A program made the translations under genes and the position numbers. DNA of 46,132 nt from Clostridia bacterium (GTDB taxonomy: Bacteria > Bacillota > Clostridia > Oscillospirales > CAG-272). Within the stretch, counting starts at the first letter, position 1; the number at the start of each line of letters is the position of its first letter. The notes under the pieces were generated by a model. The model did not search any database. It worked only from the letters and a program-made list of their open reading frames with translations, and was not told the origin of the DNA. Of the stretch, positions 26,219 to 36,000 are shown in pieces. The stretch spans positions 1 through 46,132 of the forward strand of contig JAFTXX010000045.1 in assembly GCA_017461475.1 (NCBI GenBank), read 5' to 3'.

Positions 26219-26980
26219 TTATATGCGTGTTATTAATTCTTTTGCTACGTCAAGATACTCCTGAGCGCCCTTTGAGGACTTATCGTGATAATATACGGGA
26301 GTTCCAAAGCTTGGAGCTTCACTGAGACGTACATTTCTTGAAATAGGAGTCTTAAAAAGCTTGTCCGAGTAGTATTTTTTAAGCTCGGAAATAACCTGCA
26401 TTGTAAGAATAAGTCTGCCATTGAACATTGTGATGAGAATACCGCAGATTTCAAGCTCGGGATTGTAAAGTTGCTTAATTTTTCTGATAGTAAGCATAAG
26501 CTGTGAAAGTCCCTCAAGCGCGTAATATTCGCACTGCATAGGAATTATTACTGCATCGGCAGCGGCAAGCGCATTAACTGTAATCATACCGAGAGACGGC
26601 GGACAGTCAATAAATATGTAGTCAAAATCGCCTTTAATCTTTTCAAGTTGCGTTTTGAGACGGTATTCGCGGTCGTCAAGCTGATATAAATCAAATTCAG
26701 CGCCCGCGAGCGAGATATTTGACGGAATTACCGAGAGATTTTTAAATTCCGTCTCTACAACGGCTTTTTCTATCTCCACTTCCCCAATCAATATCTCATA
26801 AGATGTTGATTTTAAATTTTTCTTGTTAATTCCAACGCCGCTTGTGGTATTTCCCTGCGGGTCCATGTCGATGAGCAGAACCTTTTTGCCGATTATGCCT
26901 ACCGAAGCGGCTATATTTACAGCGGAAGTGGTTTTACCAACTCCGCCTTTTTGATTTGCAAAGGCGATGATTTTTCCCAT
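26219..26980 (-). CDS. parA: Chromosome-partitioning ATPase ParA (Soj)
   Basis: Deviant-Walker ATPase that moves or positions ParB-parS complexes; in Bacillus, Soj also controls DnaA. The 253-residue product has the deviant Walker A KGGVGKTT at 11-18 with the signature lysine, LIDMDPQGNTT (Walker A'), and DYIFIDCPPSLG (Walker B). GGAGGAA lies just before ATG 26980. The short N-terminus without a DNA-binding extension marks a chromosomal Soj type rather than a plasmid ParA. It is about 10 kb from oriC. Confidence 0.96.
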   Translation of the reverse strand: MGKIIAFANQKGGVGKTTSAVNIAASVGIIGKKVLLIDMDPQGNTTSGVGINKKNLKSTSYEILIGEVEIEKAVVETEFKNLSVIPSNISLAGAEFDLYQLDDREYRLKTQLEKIKGDFDYIFIDCPPSLGMITVNALAAADAVIIPMQCEYYALEGLSQLMLTIRKIKQLYNPELEICGILITMFNGRLILTMQVISELKKYYSDKLFKTPISRNVRLSEAPSFGTPVYYHDKSSKGAQEYLDVAKELITRI

Positions 26981-27016
26981 AAATTCCTCCGTGGAAGCTG
27001 TCTCGCTTAAATCGAA

Positions 27017-27032
27017 TGTTTCACATGAAACA
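27017..27032. promoter_or_regulatory. parS: parS-like site 1
   Basis: TGTTTCACATGAAACA, a perfect 16-bp palindrome, one base pair from symmetric consensus TGTTTCACGTGAAACA (CATG for CGTG). It lies in the parA leader. Confidence 0.88.
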
Positions 27033-27053
27033 TTTTGGTCAAACTATGTACTT

Positions 27054-27082
27054 ATTATAGCATTGATTGTTCTATAAGTCAA
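27054..27082 (-). promoter_or_regulatory. Sigma-A promoter of the parAB operon
   Basis: On the minus strand TTGACT (27077-27082) and TATAAT (27054-27059) are 17 bases apart, between parS sites 1 and 2. Confidence 0.75.
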
Positions 27083-27108
27083 CAGATTACATCAAGTATA
27101 AACAAAAA

Positions 27109-27124
27109 TGTTTCACATGAAACA
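27109..27124. promoter_or_regulatory. parS: parS-like site 2
   Basis: TGTTTCACATGAAACA, identical to site 1, 26 bases upstream of the parA -35 box. Confidence 0.88.
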
Positions 27125-27149
27125 TTTTCCATGGTACAAATATGTAAAT

Positions 27150-27165
27150 TGTTCCACGTGAAACA
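27150..27165. promoter_or_regulatory. parS: parS-like site 3
   Basis: TGTTCCACGTGAAACA has the consensus CACGTG centre and one mismatch (C at position 5). The following 27166-27510 is AT-rich and shows no gene. Confidence 0.85.
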
Positions 27166-27518
27166 TTTTATACCACAACATATAGTGGTTTCACATACCT
27201 TATACCACAAGACAAATATTATGTTGGATTTTGTATAATTGTGCATGTGTTGCCGTATCAAATCAAACAACTCAAAAATATTCGGAAAATAATGCCGTAT
27301 ATATAATATATATAATAAAAGGAAGGAAACTGTTTAAATCGGCAAAAAAAGCTACATAAAATTGCTGTTTAAGGCAAAATGAAAACTTCAAAATCGGCAA
27401 AATTGACGCATCATTAAAATTACCGCACGCGCATATTAATAAGTGAATAATTTGGAAAAAATTTGGCAATTCTCAAAATGATGAAAGGTAGGGAAGTTTA
27501 AGAAAAATAAAAAAAAGG

Positions 27519-27547
27519 TTGACAAATCCGTGTTTTTATGTTAACAT
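27519..27547 (+). promoter_or_regulatory. Sigma-A promoter of the SleB-like gene
   Basis: TTGACA 27519-27524 and TAACAT 27542-27547 with 17-base spacing, about 80 bases before the start codon. Confidence 0.65.
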
Positions 27548-27628
27548 CGTAAATGTTTTGCGCAGAAAATGCTGAAATTTGGGCAAAACGAGAAAGGAAT
27601 AAACCCTTATTTTGAAAGGAGAAGCAAA

Positions 27629-28468
27629 ATGAATTTAAGCAGAAAAACAGTTGTCTGCGTACTCGCAGTCATGCTGTCGGTCTTGCTGATGTCATTTACT
27701 TGCGCGGCCTCGGAAAATATCGGCGAAACCATCACTCTACTTTATAATGACAGTCCGATCGACGGCGGCGTTTGCGTAAATGAAACAGCATACGCACCGT
27801 ATCGCGCACTCATCAGCGCAATTGAACCCGAGGCAAAGTTCACCTGGAACTCGGCAAAAGCCGCTACAGAAGCGGTTGGCGACGGCATAGTTATCAAAGC
27901 ATCCGTCGGCAAGAATTACATCGAGGCAAACGGCAGAATTATTTACAATGACAAAGCGCCGAACCTCAACATAAACGATACACTTTATGTACCCGTTTCA
28001 TCAGTTGCAAACGTGTATTCGCTCGCGTGGTCGTTTAACGCATCCCGTATGAGAAGCTGTGTCGCAGGCAATCCCGAGCCTATCCTCAATGCGGATGAAT
28101 TTTACGACGCAGAATCGCTCTATTGGCTTTCACGCATAATCTCGGCAGAAAGCCGCGGGGAACCTCTCAAAGGTCAGATAGCAGTCGGCAACGTCGTGCT
28201 TGAACGCATGAGAGACGGTTCATTCCCGGACACCGTTTACGGCGTTATCTTTGACAACAAATACGGCACCCAGTTTACACCCGCAAAGACAGGTTCGGTT
28301 TACAGAGAACCCACCGAAAGCTCGGTTCTGGCTGCAAAAATCGCCCTCGAAGGCTACGAAGTTGTCGAAGCGCTCTATTTTTGCACAACAAGAGTCAGCA
28401 GCGGCAGTTGGATAGCACGCACCCGCGACTATGTTGCTACGATAGGCAACCACGTGTTTTATTATTAA
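27629..28468 (+). CDS. SleB-type cell-wall hydrolase with copper-amine-oxidase-like domain
   Basis: Secreted 279-residue protein. A signal peptide (MNLSRKTVVCVLAVMLSVLL onward, cut near AASE) is followed by a domain like the copper amine oxidase N-terminal module (residues ~35-140: ITLLYNDSPIDGG, AYAPYRALIS, LYVPVSSVA). The C-terminal Hydrolase_2 domain has the catalytic-region block WLSRIISAESRGEPLKGQIA, then QFTPAKTGS and ALYFCTTRV. SleB-family enzymes cleave spore cortex peptidoglycan or act as lytic enzymes. GAAAGGAGAAG precedes ATG 27629. The promoter looks vegetative, so a role outside germination is possible. Confidence 0.88.
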   Translation: MNLSRKTVVCVLAVMLSVLLMSFTCAASENIGETITLLYNDSPIDGGVCVNETAYAPYRALISAIEPEAKFTWNSAKAATEAVGDGIVIKASVGKNYIEANGRIIYNDKAPNLNINDTLYVPVSSVANVYSLAWSFNASRMRSCVAGNPEPILNADEFYDAESLYWLSRIISAESRGEPLKGQIAVGNVVLERMRDGSFPDTVYGVIFDNKYGTQFTPAKTGSVYREPTESSVLAAKIALEGYEVVEALYFCTTRVSSGSWIARTRDYVATIGNHVFYY

Positions 28469-28474
28469 TTAAAT

Positions 28475-28552
28475 CTGACGCTATGCGTCAGGATAAATCG
28501 CTACGCGATGAAATATTTGCTCCGCAAATATGAAATCTCCGATAAATCGGAG
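28475..28552. repeat. RPT-D array 2 (modular mini-hairpins)
   Basis: CTGACGC-tat-GCGTCAG, CGC-tac-GCG, ATTTGC-tcc-GCAAAT and CTCCGAT-aa-ATCGGAG, joined by GATAAAT, ATGAAAT and ATGAAAT. An isolated CTGCCGC-aaa-GCGGCAG followed by ATTTA is at 28616-28637. No gene is seen in 28469-28768. Confidence 0.8.
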
Positions 28553-28560
28553 GTTAAGGA

Positions 28561-28589
28561 AAAAAACCGCCTCATTTGAGGCGGTTTTT
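28561..28589 (+). terminator. Terminator after the SleB-like gene
   Basis: AAAAAACCGCCTC-attt-GAGGCGGTTTTT, 92 bases after the stop, beyond RPT-D array 2, so the array is likely transcribed with the hydrolase gene. Confidence 0.85.
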
Positions 28590-28706
28590 AATTTTATAAA
28601 AATTGCTACCTGAACCTGCCGCAAAGCGGCAGATTTAACAAATTCTGCAGGGATTTATTTAGTTCTCCTACACACAATCTTCACGACAAATTCCAATATA
28701 TTTCTT

Positions 28707-28735
28707 TTGACTGTGACAAGGTAATGTGGTACAAT
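28707..28735 (+). promoter_or_regulatory. Sigma-A promoter of the glycosidase-SLH gene
   Basis: TTGACT 28707-28712 and TACAAT 28730-28735, spacing 17 bases, 33 bases before the start codon. Confidence 0.75.
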
Positions 28736-28768
28736 AAAATCCAAAGCCATAACAGCGAGGACAAATAA

Positions 28769-31700
28769 ATGGTAAAAATTAGCAAAAGAATAACGGCGCT
28801 GGTGCTATCAATTGGTTTTACGTTCACATCGGCGTTTCCGATATTTGCCGAAAGCGGGGAAGTGACTGCCGAAGAAACGGTACAGCTCACCGAAACTGAA
28901 GAACCTGCAGCGGAAAATCTTGAATATACATACAAAATTGACGGGCTAGGCGAGGTAGTCGGCGCGAGCGTTGAAACGCTTGGCGCGGGTACTGCTTATT
29001 ACAACTACAATACGCTTGAAAAAGGGGTATATCAGTCTGCACATGTTGTCGTCGGCGACCCGACGCGCGGCTCGCTTGTGTTCGGTGTGGCGCTCGGAAG
29101 CAACAGCGGCACGCGCGGTAAGGTAACATCGCTCCGCGACGACCCTGAGAGTGAAAACCGCCTTTTAGCGGCGGTAAACGCTGATTTTTTCAGCACTTCC
29201 ACCGGCGTTCCGATGGGCGTTTTTGTAAATGAAGGACGCTTTATTTCCTCGTCCGACGGTCGCTACGCCGTCGGAATAGGCGAGGACGGCGGCGTGACAC
29301 TCGGCAAGGTGGGCGACAGCATTTCGCTTAACGTAGGCGAAGAAACGCTTGCCGTGAGCTACCTCAACAAGTACCCAACGGTGTACGGCGCGTATCTTCT
29401 GACCCAGGATTTTGGCACAAGCACGCGTCTTTCATCGAGCATTACCGCCACCGAATACATAATTGCATTTGAGGGCGACATAGTCCTCGGCGAGAGCGTC
29501 AAAGGCATCGTCACCGAGGTCCGAACATCCACGGGTGCGGCGGAGATTCCCGTAGGTCATGCGGTACTTGTAGTGCCCGATATTTACGACTACAGCACAA
29601 GTTACAGAGTGATGGAAGTCGGCAGCGAAATTGAGCTTTTCACCACCGTGTCCGACGAATTTCGCGGCGCGGTCAACGCCATAGGCGGCGGAGACGTTAT
29701 ACTTATCGACGGCGAGCCTACCGACTGGATATCCGACGAAGCCATTGAAACCTCGCGCAATCCCCGCACCGCGATGGGTGTCACCGCCGACGGCAAAATC
29801 ATGCTCGTGGTGGTTGACGGCAGAAAGGCGGGCTATTCAAGCGGCGTGAAAATGACCGCGCTCGCCGAGGCGATGAAGTCGCTCGGATGCGTCAGCGCGA
29901 TAAATTTTGACGGCGGCGGGTCAAGCATAATGGCGCTGTACAGCGTTGACGGTGCGGCCGTTGTCAACAAACCGTCCGACGGCGTGGAGCGCTCGGTGCC
30001 AAACGCCGTTGCCATGTACGAAAACAGGGAAACGGTAAGCGCATTGCACACTTTACAGCTTTCCGCCTCGGAAACGCTTATTCTCGGCGGTGCGAAAATT
30101 CCGCTTGAGATGACGCTTGTAAATTCGGACGGCGAAGCCGTGGAGATTGAATTTACCGAGGAAAACACAGCTTTTGAGACAGATGAACTGTTCGGCACCG
30201 CCGCATTTGAAGACGGCGTACCTGTTTTCACTGCGGCTGAGTGCGACGGCGTCGGCAAAGTTACCGTTACCGTCACGCTTGACGGCGAGACCGTCACCGC
30301 CGACATATTTTTAAGCGTGACAACAACGATTGACACTCTCACGCTCGACCGTAACATTATTTTGGCGGACAGTGAAGAAACGCTTACCGTAAGCGCGAAA
30401 TATGACGGCAGGGAAGTGTACTTCGGCGAGAATTTAGCCGCCGAGATAGACAACATGGACATCATCTGCATAGCAGAGGGCAACAGCGTTACCGTTATGC
30501 TCGATGAACTCGCGTTCACAGAAGCGGCAAGCGGCATTGTTACGCTTACATTGTGCGATAAAACCGTGTCTGTGCCCGTGTATTTCGGCAGTGACCTCAC
30601 GCTGAACCTCGGCGAATTGCTCGCACCGTACATCACCGTGGAAAATGACGGCTATACCGTCACATACGTGAGCGACGGCGGCGTTATGGGCGAAGGAGCT
30701 TTCGTTATTGAAAGCCCCGAAAAAGAGGAAATTCCCGCGGAAACCATACAATATACAGAAATTTCCGAACCCACAGAAACTGTTGAACCTGCAGAAACTG
30801 TTGAACCCGCAGAAACAACTGAACCCGCAGAACCCGCAGAACCCGCAGAAACCACCGCCGAAACTGAGGAAAAACAACAGTTCGAGGTCATTTTTCAACC
30901 GTTCGAGGTCAAAGTGAGCGCAAACGGCGGGGTTGTATCAAACGGACTTACCGACCGCCGCATCTGGATATGGGCAGACGGACTGACCAAAGACGCGCAA
31001 CCCTACGCAACGGTAAAAACCGCGGATAGCGAGCAGAAAATCTATTATGACTGCTATTATGATTTCCTCGACTTCAGCGGCAGAGCGCTTTTCACTCTCT
31101 CGCTTGAGGGTATCGACGGCATACTGTCAATTGACACTCTGTTCGGCTACACCGCCTACGCGGACGAACAGCACGTTACACTCGACGCGCCCGTTATATG
31201 CGACGAACTTGACACAAATCTCTACACCGACACCGCGGAACACTGGTCCGGGTACTATGTCAACGCGCTTTCCTACATGGGCATTGTAAACGGCAGCGAA
31301 AACCTCGTCGGCGAGCTAGTTTATATCCCCGACAGCGGACTGAGCCGCGAGCAGTTTGCAAAAATTCTTGTGAATTACCTTAAAATTGACACAGAACTTT
31401 ATGCCGACACCGCGCTTGATTTTGCCGACGCGGACACCATAGCCGCGTGGGCGGTTCCCTATGTGCGCGCGGCAGTAGGTGCGGGGCTTATGAAAGGCAG
31501 AAGCACACCCGCCGACACGGTTATCTTCGCCCCCGCTGACGGCATTAAACGTCAGGAAGCGCTTTATGTCATTGGCGGACTGCTCGGTGATGTAGTTCCC
31601 GAAGAGTTTGATTTCACCGACAGTGCAAAAATCGCCCCCTGGGCCACTGAAAATCTCAAAAAAGCATACGCCGCCGGTCTCATTTCGGGTTACGACGACG

Positions 31701-31786
31701 GCAGCATTCGCCCCGAGGGCGGCATTACCCGCGCCGAAGCGGCAACTGTGATTGTAAAATTGTACAGATTTTCGTCAAAAAGTTAA
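28769..31786 (+). CDS. Phosphodiester glycosidase with SLH surface anchor
   Basis: Secreted 1005-residue multidomain protein. After a signal peptide (to about residue 29) comes a phosphodiester glycosidase (NAGPA-type) domain, seen in AAVNADFF near 137, the RNPRTAMGVTADGKIMLVVVDG block and the conserved NFDGGGSSIMALY near 378-390. Ig-like beta regions follow, then a proline/glutamate/threonine linker at ~665-697 with repeated EPAET units, and SLH domains at ~820-1005 (WSGYYVNALSYMGIV, AAWAVPYVRAAVGAGLMKG, AAWA-like IAPWATENLKKAYAAGLISG). SLH domains bind secondary wall polymers. NAGPA domains remove GlcNAc-1-phosphodiester links, so a wall-polymer substrate is plausible. GAGGAC precedes ATG 28769. 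Confidence 0.9.
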   Translation: MVKISKRITALVLSIGFTFTSAFPIFAESGEVTAEETVQLTETEEPAAENLEYTYKIDGLGEVVGASVETLGAGTAYYNYNTLEKGVYQSAHVVVGDPTRGSLVFGVALGSNSGTRGKVTSLRDDPESENRLLAAVNADFFSTSTGVPMGVFVNEGRFISSSDGRYAVGIGEDGGVTLGKVGDSISLNVGEETLAVSYLNKYPTVYGAYLLTQDFGTSTRLSSSITATEYIIAFEGDIVLGESVKGIVTEVRTSTGAAEIPVGHAVLVVPDIYDYSTSYRVMEVGSEIELFTTVSDEFRGAVNAIGGGDVILIDGEPTDWISDEAIETSRNPRTAMGVTADGKIMLVVVDGRKAGYSSGVKMTALAEAMKSLGCVSAINFDGGGSSIMALYSVDGAAVVNKPSDGVERSVPNAVAMYENRETVSALHTLQLSASETLILGGAKIPLEMTLVNSDGEAVEIEFTEENTAFETDELFGTAAFEDGVPVFTAAECDGVGKVTVTVTLDGETVTADIFLSVTTTIDTLTLDRNIILADSEETLTVSAKYDGREVYFGENLAAEIDNMDIICIAEGNSVTVMLDELAFTEAASGIVTLTLCDKTVSVPVYFGSDLTLNLGELLAPYITVENDGYTVTYVSDGGVMGEGAFVIESPEKEEIPAETIQYTEISEPTETVEPAETVEPAETTEPAEPAEPAETTAETEEKQQFEVIFQPFEVKVSANGGVVSNGLTDRRIWIWADGLTKDAQPYATVKTADSEQKIYYDCYYDFLDFSGRALFTLSLEGIDGILSIDTLFGYTAYADEQHVTLDAPVICDELDTNLYTDTAEHWSGYYVNALSYMGIVNGSENLVGELVYIPDSGLSREQFAKILVNYLKIDTELYADTALDFADADTIAAWAVPYVRAAVGAGLMKGRSTPADTVIFAPADGIKRQEALYVIGGLLGDVVPEEFDFTDSAKIAPWATENLKKAYAAGLISGYDDGSIRPEGGITRAEAATVIVKLYRFSSKS

Positions 31787-31794
31787 AAAATATG

Positions 31795-31823
31795 TTGCAA
31801 AATGCCTTAAATAGTGGTAAAAT
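31795..31823 (+). promoter_or_regulatory. Sigma-A promoter of hprK
   Basis: TTGCAA 31795-31800 and TAAAAT 31818-31823 with 17-base spacing, 43 bases before the start codon. Confidence 0.65.
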
Positions 31824-31865
31824 TGTACATACAAAGACCACTATTGGCCTTTTGGAGGCACAAAC

Positions 31866-32813
31866 ATGGAAAAATACAGCATCTCTCTCGAGCAAATAAT
31901 TAATGAATTCTCGCTCGAACCCACTTATTTGCCTGCCGACGCGGCAGATATTATGATAAGCAGCCCCGAGATAAACCGTCCCGGACTTCCTCTTTGCGGA
32001 TTTTTTGAACTGTTTGACACAGAGCGTATTCAGATTTTCGGACGCGCCGAGGTCAGATTCCTTGAGGAAAAGGCGGATGACGATGAGTATAATACCCTTG
32101 ATGCGTTCTTCGCAAAGCAGATTCCCGCTGTAATCGTAACATCGGGGCTTGAAATTCCCCCTCATATGGAGGAATGTGCGCGTAAATATCAGGTTCCCGT
32201 GTTGCGCACCACAGAGCGGACAAGCGAGTTTGTTGCTGCAATGATAGGTTTCCTCAATGTGCAGCTCGCGCCGAGACTTACCCGCCACGGCGTACTTGTC
32301 GAGGTCTACGGCGAGGGTGTTCTCATTCTCGGCGACAGCGGCGTAGGCAAGAGCGAAACCGCGATTGAACTTGTAAAACGCGGTCACCGACTTATAGCTG
32401 ACGACGCGGTTGAAATTAAGCGCACATCTGCAAAGGCGCTTGTAGGCTCCGCTCCCGAGATAATCCGCCACTATGTCGAACTTCGCGGTATCGGTATTGT
32501 TGACGTCCGCCGTCTGTTCGGTATGGGTGCTGTCAAGCAGACCGAGAAGATTGACCTTGTCGTAACGCTTGAACCGTGGGTTCAGGGTAAGATGTACGAC
32601 CGTCTCGGAATGGAGTCGGAAACAACCGAAATTCTCGGAATAAACGTTCCGTCGCTCACCATCCCCGTGCGCCCCGGACGTAACCTCGCGGTAGTCCTTG
32701 AAATCGCGGCGATGAACAACCGCCAGAAGAAGATGGGCTACAACACCGCAGAGGAGTTCAATAAACGCTTAATGAGCCAGTACGGCATGACCGAAGCAGA
32801 CAAGAACAGATAA
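31866..32813 (+). CDS. hprK: HPr kinase/phosphorylase
   Basis: Bifunctional enzyme that phosphorylates and dephosphorylates Ser46 of HPr and so drives CcpA-type carbon catabolite control. The 315-residue length is typical. The N-terminal domain (1-130) is followed by Walker A GDSGVGKSE at 156-164, the LIADD aspartates near 177-180, the family signature VELRGIGIVDVRRLFG and the C-terminal PVRPGRNLAVVLEIAAMNNR motif. GGAGG lies before ATG 31866. The gene is monocistronic here; the usual partners (murB, rapZ, whiA) are not adjacent. Confidence 0.97.
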   Translation: MEKYSISLEQIINEFSLEPTYLPADAADIMISSPEINRPGLPLCGFFELFDTERIQIFGRAEVRFLEEKADDDEYNTLDAFFAKQIPAVIVTSGLEIPPHMEECARKYQVPVLRTTERTSEFVAAMIGFLNVQLAPRLTRHGVLVEVYGEGVLILGDSGVGKSETAIELVKRGHRLIADDAVEIKRTSAKALVGSAPEIIRHYVELRGIGIVDVRRLFGMGAVKQTEKIDLVVTLEPWVQGKMYDRLGMESETTEILGINVPSLTIPVRPGRNLAVVLEIAAMNNRQKKMGYNTAEEFNKRLMSQYGMTEADKNR

Positions 32814-32815
32814 GT

Positions 32816-32842
32816 AAAAAAGGAAGGCATTGCCTTCCTTTT
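32816..32842 (+). terminator. Terminator of hprK
   Basis: AAAAAAGGAAGGCA directly followed by TTGCCTTCCTTTTTT, 3 bases after the stop. The flank module CTCGGTTGGACAATAGCCG occurs alone at 32872-32890 without an RPT-A core; otherwise 32843-33030 is empty. Confidence 0.85.
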
Positions 32843-33030
32843 TTGCGTAAGCGAATGGCTTTGCACCCAACCTCGGTTGGACAATAGCCGTTATTCCCAC
32901 AAACATTATTTTCCTCTATTTCCTCTACTCTGGCTCAAATCTTACAAAAAACTATCCTAAACCCGCTTTATTATTACATCTCCTTGACAATAACCTTGCA
33001 ACTGTTGCCAACGTGCGCCTTTTCATGTAC

Positions 33031-33060
33031 CATAATAGCACGGCGGGCGTGCACCCGCCG
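33031..33060 (+). promoter_or_regulatory. Putative -10 box and 5' stem-loop of SLH gene 1
   Basis: CATAAT at 33031-33036 would start transcription near 33042, within CGGCGGG-cgtgca-CCCGCCG (33041-33060). The mRNA would thus begin with a GC-rich hairpin, 9 bases before the Shine-Dalgarno. No well-spaced -35 is seen (TTGCCA is 20 bases upstream). Confidence 0.4.
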
Positions 33061-33085
33061 AAAAATTTGAAAAGGAGAACGCACA

Positions 33086-36000
33086 ATGAGAAATTTTAAA
33101 AGATTTCTTTCCTTGATGCTTGCATTGCTCATGGTGAGCGGCATGATGGTGTTTACCACATCCGCCGCATCTGACGCGGACTATTCGGACGCTGTCAATC
33201 ACCTTGCGGCAATCGGCATTTTAAAGGGCGACGAAAACGGTAATCTCATGCTCGATGAGAATGTGACCCGTTATCAGGCTGCGCTGTTCTTCGTTCAGGC
33301 TATCACAGGCAAGACTGACCCCTCTGTTTGGAACGCAGACAAGAGCGCAATTTTCAGCGACGTACCCGAATACGGTACTGCTATTGATTATCTCGCAGGC
33401 CTCGGCTTTATCATCGGCCGCGGAAACGGCATCTACGGCTACCACGACAACATAACCTATCAGGATATGCTTGTTTTGGCTGTCAGAGCGCTCGGATACG
33501 AGACCGAGGGTATGAACTACCCCTACGGCTACATTCTCGAAGCGCAGAAGCTCGGACTTACCGACAATATCGCATCTGACGTAGCCTACAAGGACTACCT
33601 CACAAGAGCTGAGACCGCACAGCTTATCTGGGATGTGCTCGGCACTGAGATCGCGTTTATCGACCCGCTCACCGGCGACATTGTTTACCCCGGTAAAGAG
33701 GACGAGAGCGCATACGGCCTTGTCGTAGGCGCGGGCAAGATCCAGCGTGAAACCTACCTTGAGCGCGCAGGCTTTGCAGACGGCAAACTTGTCGTAACCG
33801 TAACCGAGTTTGAAGAAGCCGACAAGGACGGCGAGGTTGACACCGTAACCGTAAACTACGGCGGCGAAAGCCACACACTTGCGGCGGCTGACCTCGGCAT
33901 TACCGCTACCACCCCGAAAATCGACTACCTCGGACTTCCTCAGACCCTCTACGTTGACTGCGATGCCGAAGACTTCTTCTCGAAGTACGACATCGACGGC
34001 GACGGCGCAAAGGTCGTATTTGTAAGCACCGACTCGCTTACATACGTTGAAAACATCCTTGACGGCGGCGCAATCCGCTACGTGAAACCCCAAAGCGGCG
34101 CTGAATATGTAATGCTCAGCGGCGTAAAGTTTGCTACCGATAAGTACAATACCGTGCTTTACACCTTCGGCGAGGGCGGCTGGACCGCAGGCGATATGAG
34201 CACATTTGCGGGCAACTTCCTCTATGATACCAAGGAAGGCTACATCGGCGAAAACTCAAACGGCGCGGTGCGCTACATCGTCCGCGAGACCGAAGAGGAC
34301 GGCAAAACCGTAAAAACTCTTCATATATATTATACTCCCTACGAATTCGGTCAGTATTTCGTCCGCAATATCAAGGACGCAACCACATCGAAGAACGCCG
34401 ACTTCGTAACTATGGCAAAATATGAGGCAACCGCGCTTGAAAATCTCGATAAGGAAAAGTCAAACTTCGTTGAGTACCTTGTCGGCACCTCGCAGAAGGT
34501 AACAAGTGCAACCGCATCCGTTTCCAAGAAGAACGGCGAAAAGGCTAAGTCGGTAACCCTCGCGGGTGAAGACGCTCAAAGCGGCGACTTTGTCTTCTAT
34601 TATTATAATGAGCTTGATAACATTCTCACCGTCGCACAAAATAACGGCGGCTTCAAGGCAGGTCAGCTCACAGGTACTTCCGCGGCAAAGGAAACCGTTA
34701 AGATAGGCGGCACCGACTACGGCTTTGGCTTCAAGGGCGCATATTCCGCCGACTACGCGACCTACGCGGCAAATCAGGCGGCAATCAAGAGTGCAATCTC
34801 TAACTTTGAGAGCGGCTACAGCAACGTAAGATACGTCACAGTTGACGGCAACGTAGTATTCGTTGAAGAATACAAGGGCGAAAACTCCGCGGCTGACTAC
34901 GGCTTTGCAGTTGTAACCACCGACTCCGAAATTATCGCGGACCTTCTTGGCGTCAAGGAAGAAAAGCTTTCCTACACCGCTGACTTCGTTCTCAACGAGG
35001 ACGGCGACGTTTATGTTGCAGTTCTTAACACCGAAAGCGGCGCATGGGAACTTATGTCCCTTGCTAAGTTCCACATGAACTACGATGCTGCAGAGGCTGA
35101 ATACGCTAAGAGCGGCGACCTCGGCGACCTTGCAAAATACGTTGACATCGCAGGCGAATCCTACTCGAAGTACGCGGATTACGTTGCGCTTTCCGAGGCG
35201 TTCCTCTCTGCAAACATTTTTGCAGTCGTTGAACAAAACGACGGCGTAATTGAGCTCGGCACAACGGCAGGCGCGGTCGACAGCGCAGTTATCTCCGAGG
35301 GTCTTATTTTCTCGGATAACACCAACAAGACCAATAAAATCAAGTCCGACTCCGATGAAAGCGTAAGCGCGGCAAGAGTTACTCTTGACGGCGATACCGT
35401 CATCGTAATCATCGACGGCGAGGGCAATGTCGGCGTGCGCGTCGGCGCTCAGAAGTCGAAGTTCACCGTAAACGGCGAAGCACGCTTCTTTGCGGCAACA
35501 AGCGACCTTATCGTTGCTTACTTCGCAGAGCCTACATTCCTCGGCGGCTTTACTGACGCGTCCGACTGGGGCGAGAGCCGCGCGGCAACCTCGTCCGAGA
35601 CCTACTACATCGCATTTGCAGACTCCTCGGTTGACGTTGAGACAAACGGCACCGACGCTGACGAAAAGTACACCATCACAGTTTCAAATCTCCTCGACCT
35701 CAGAACTCTTAAGTTCGTCGACTCCGTAAGCTTCGGCTCCGATAAGGTCGTTTCCCTCGACCTCACCAAGGCTCTCTACGCCGATGAAAACGGCGTTGTA
35801 TCCGAGGCGGGCATGACCATCGCAGAAGCATTTGCGGCAGCACGCGCACTTGAGGGCGAGGATAACGATGTCAAGTACGTCGACATCGCTCCCGAGAACC
35901 TCACATTCACCGATTCCGACACCGCATCCGTTGCAGGCGGCGCGCTCAATCTCCCCAATGCCCTCGCAGGCATTGATGCACACGTTGTAACAATCAACGC

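Noticed and set aside
32984-32989. TTGACA as the -35 box of SLH gene 1
   Set aside because: No -10-like hexamer occurs 16-18 bases downstream; the only good -10 (CATAAT) is 41 bases away.
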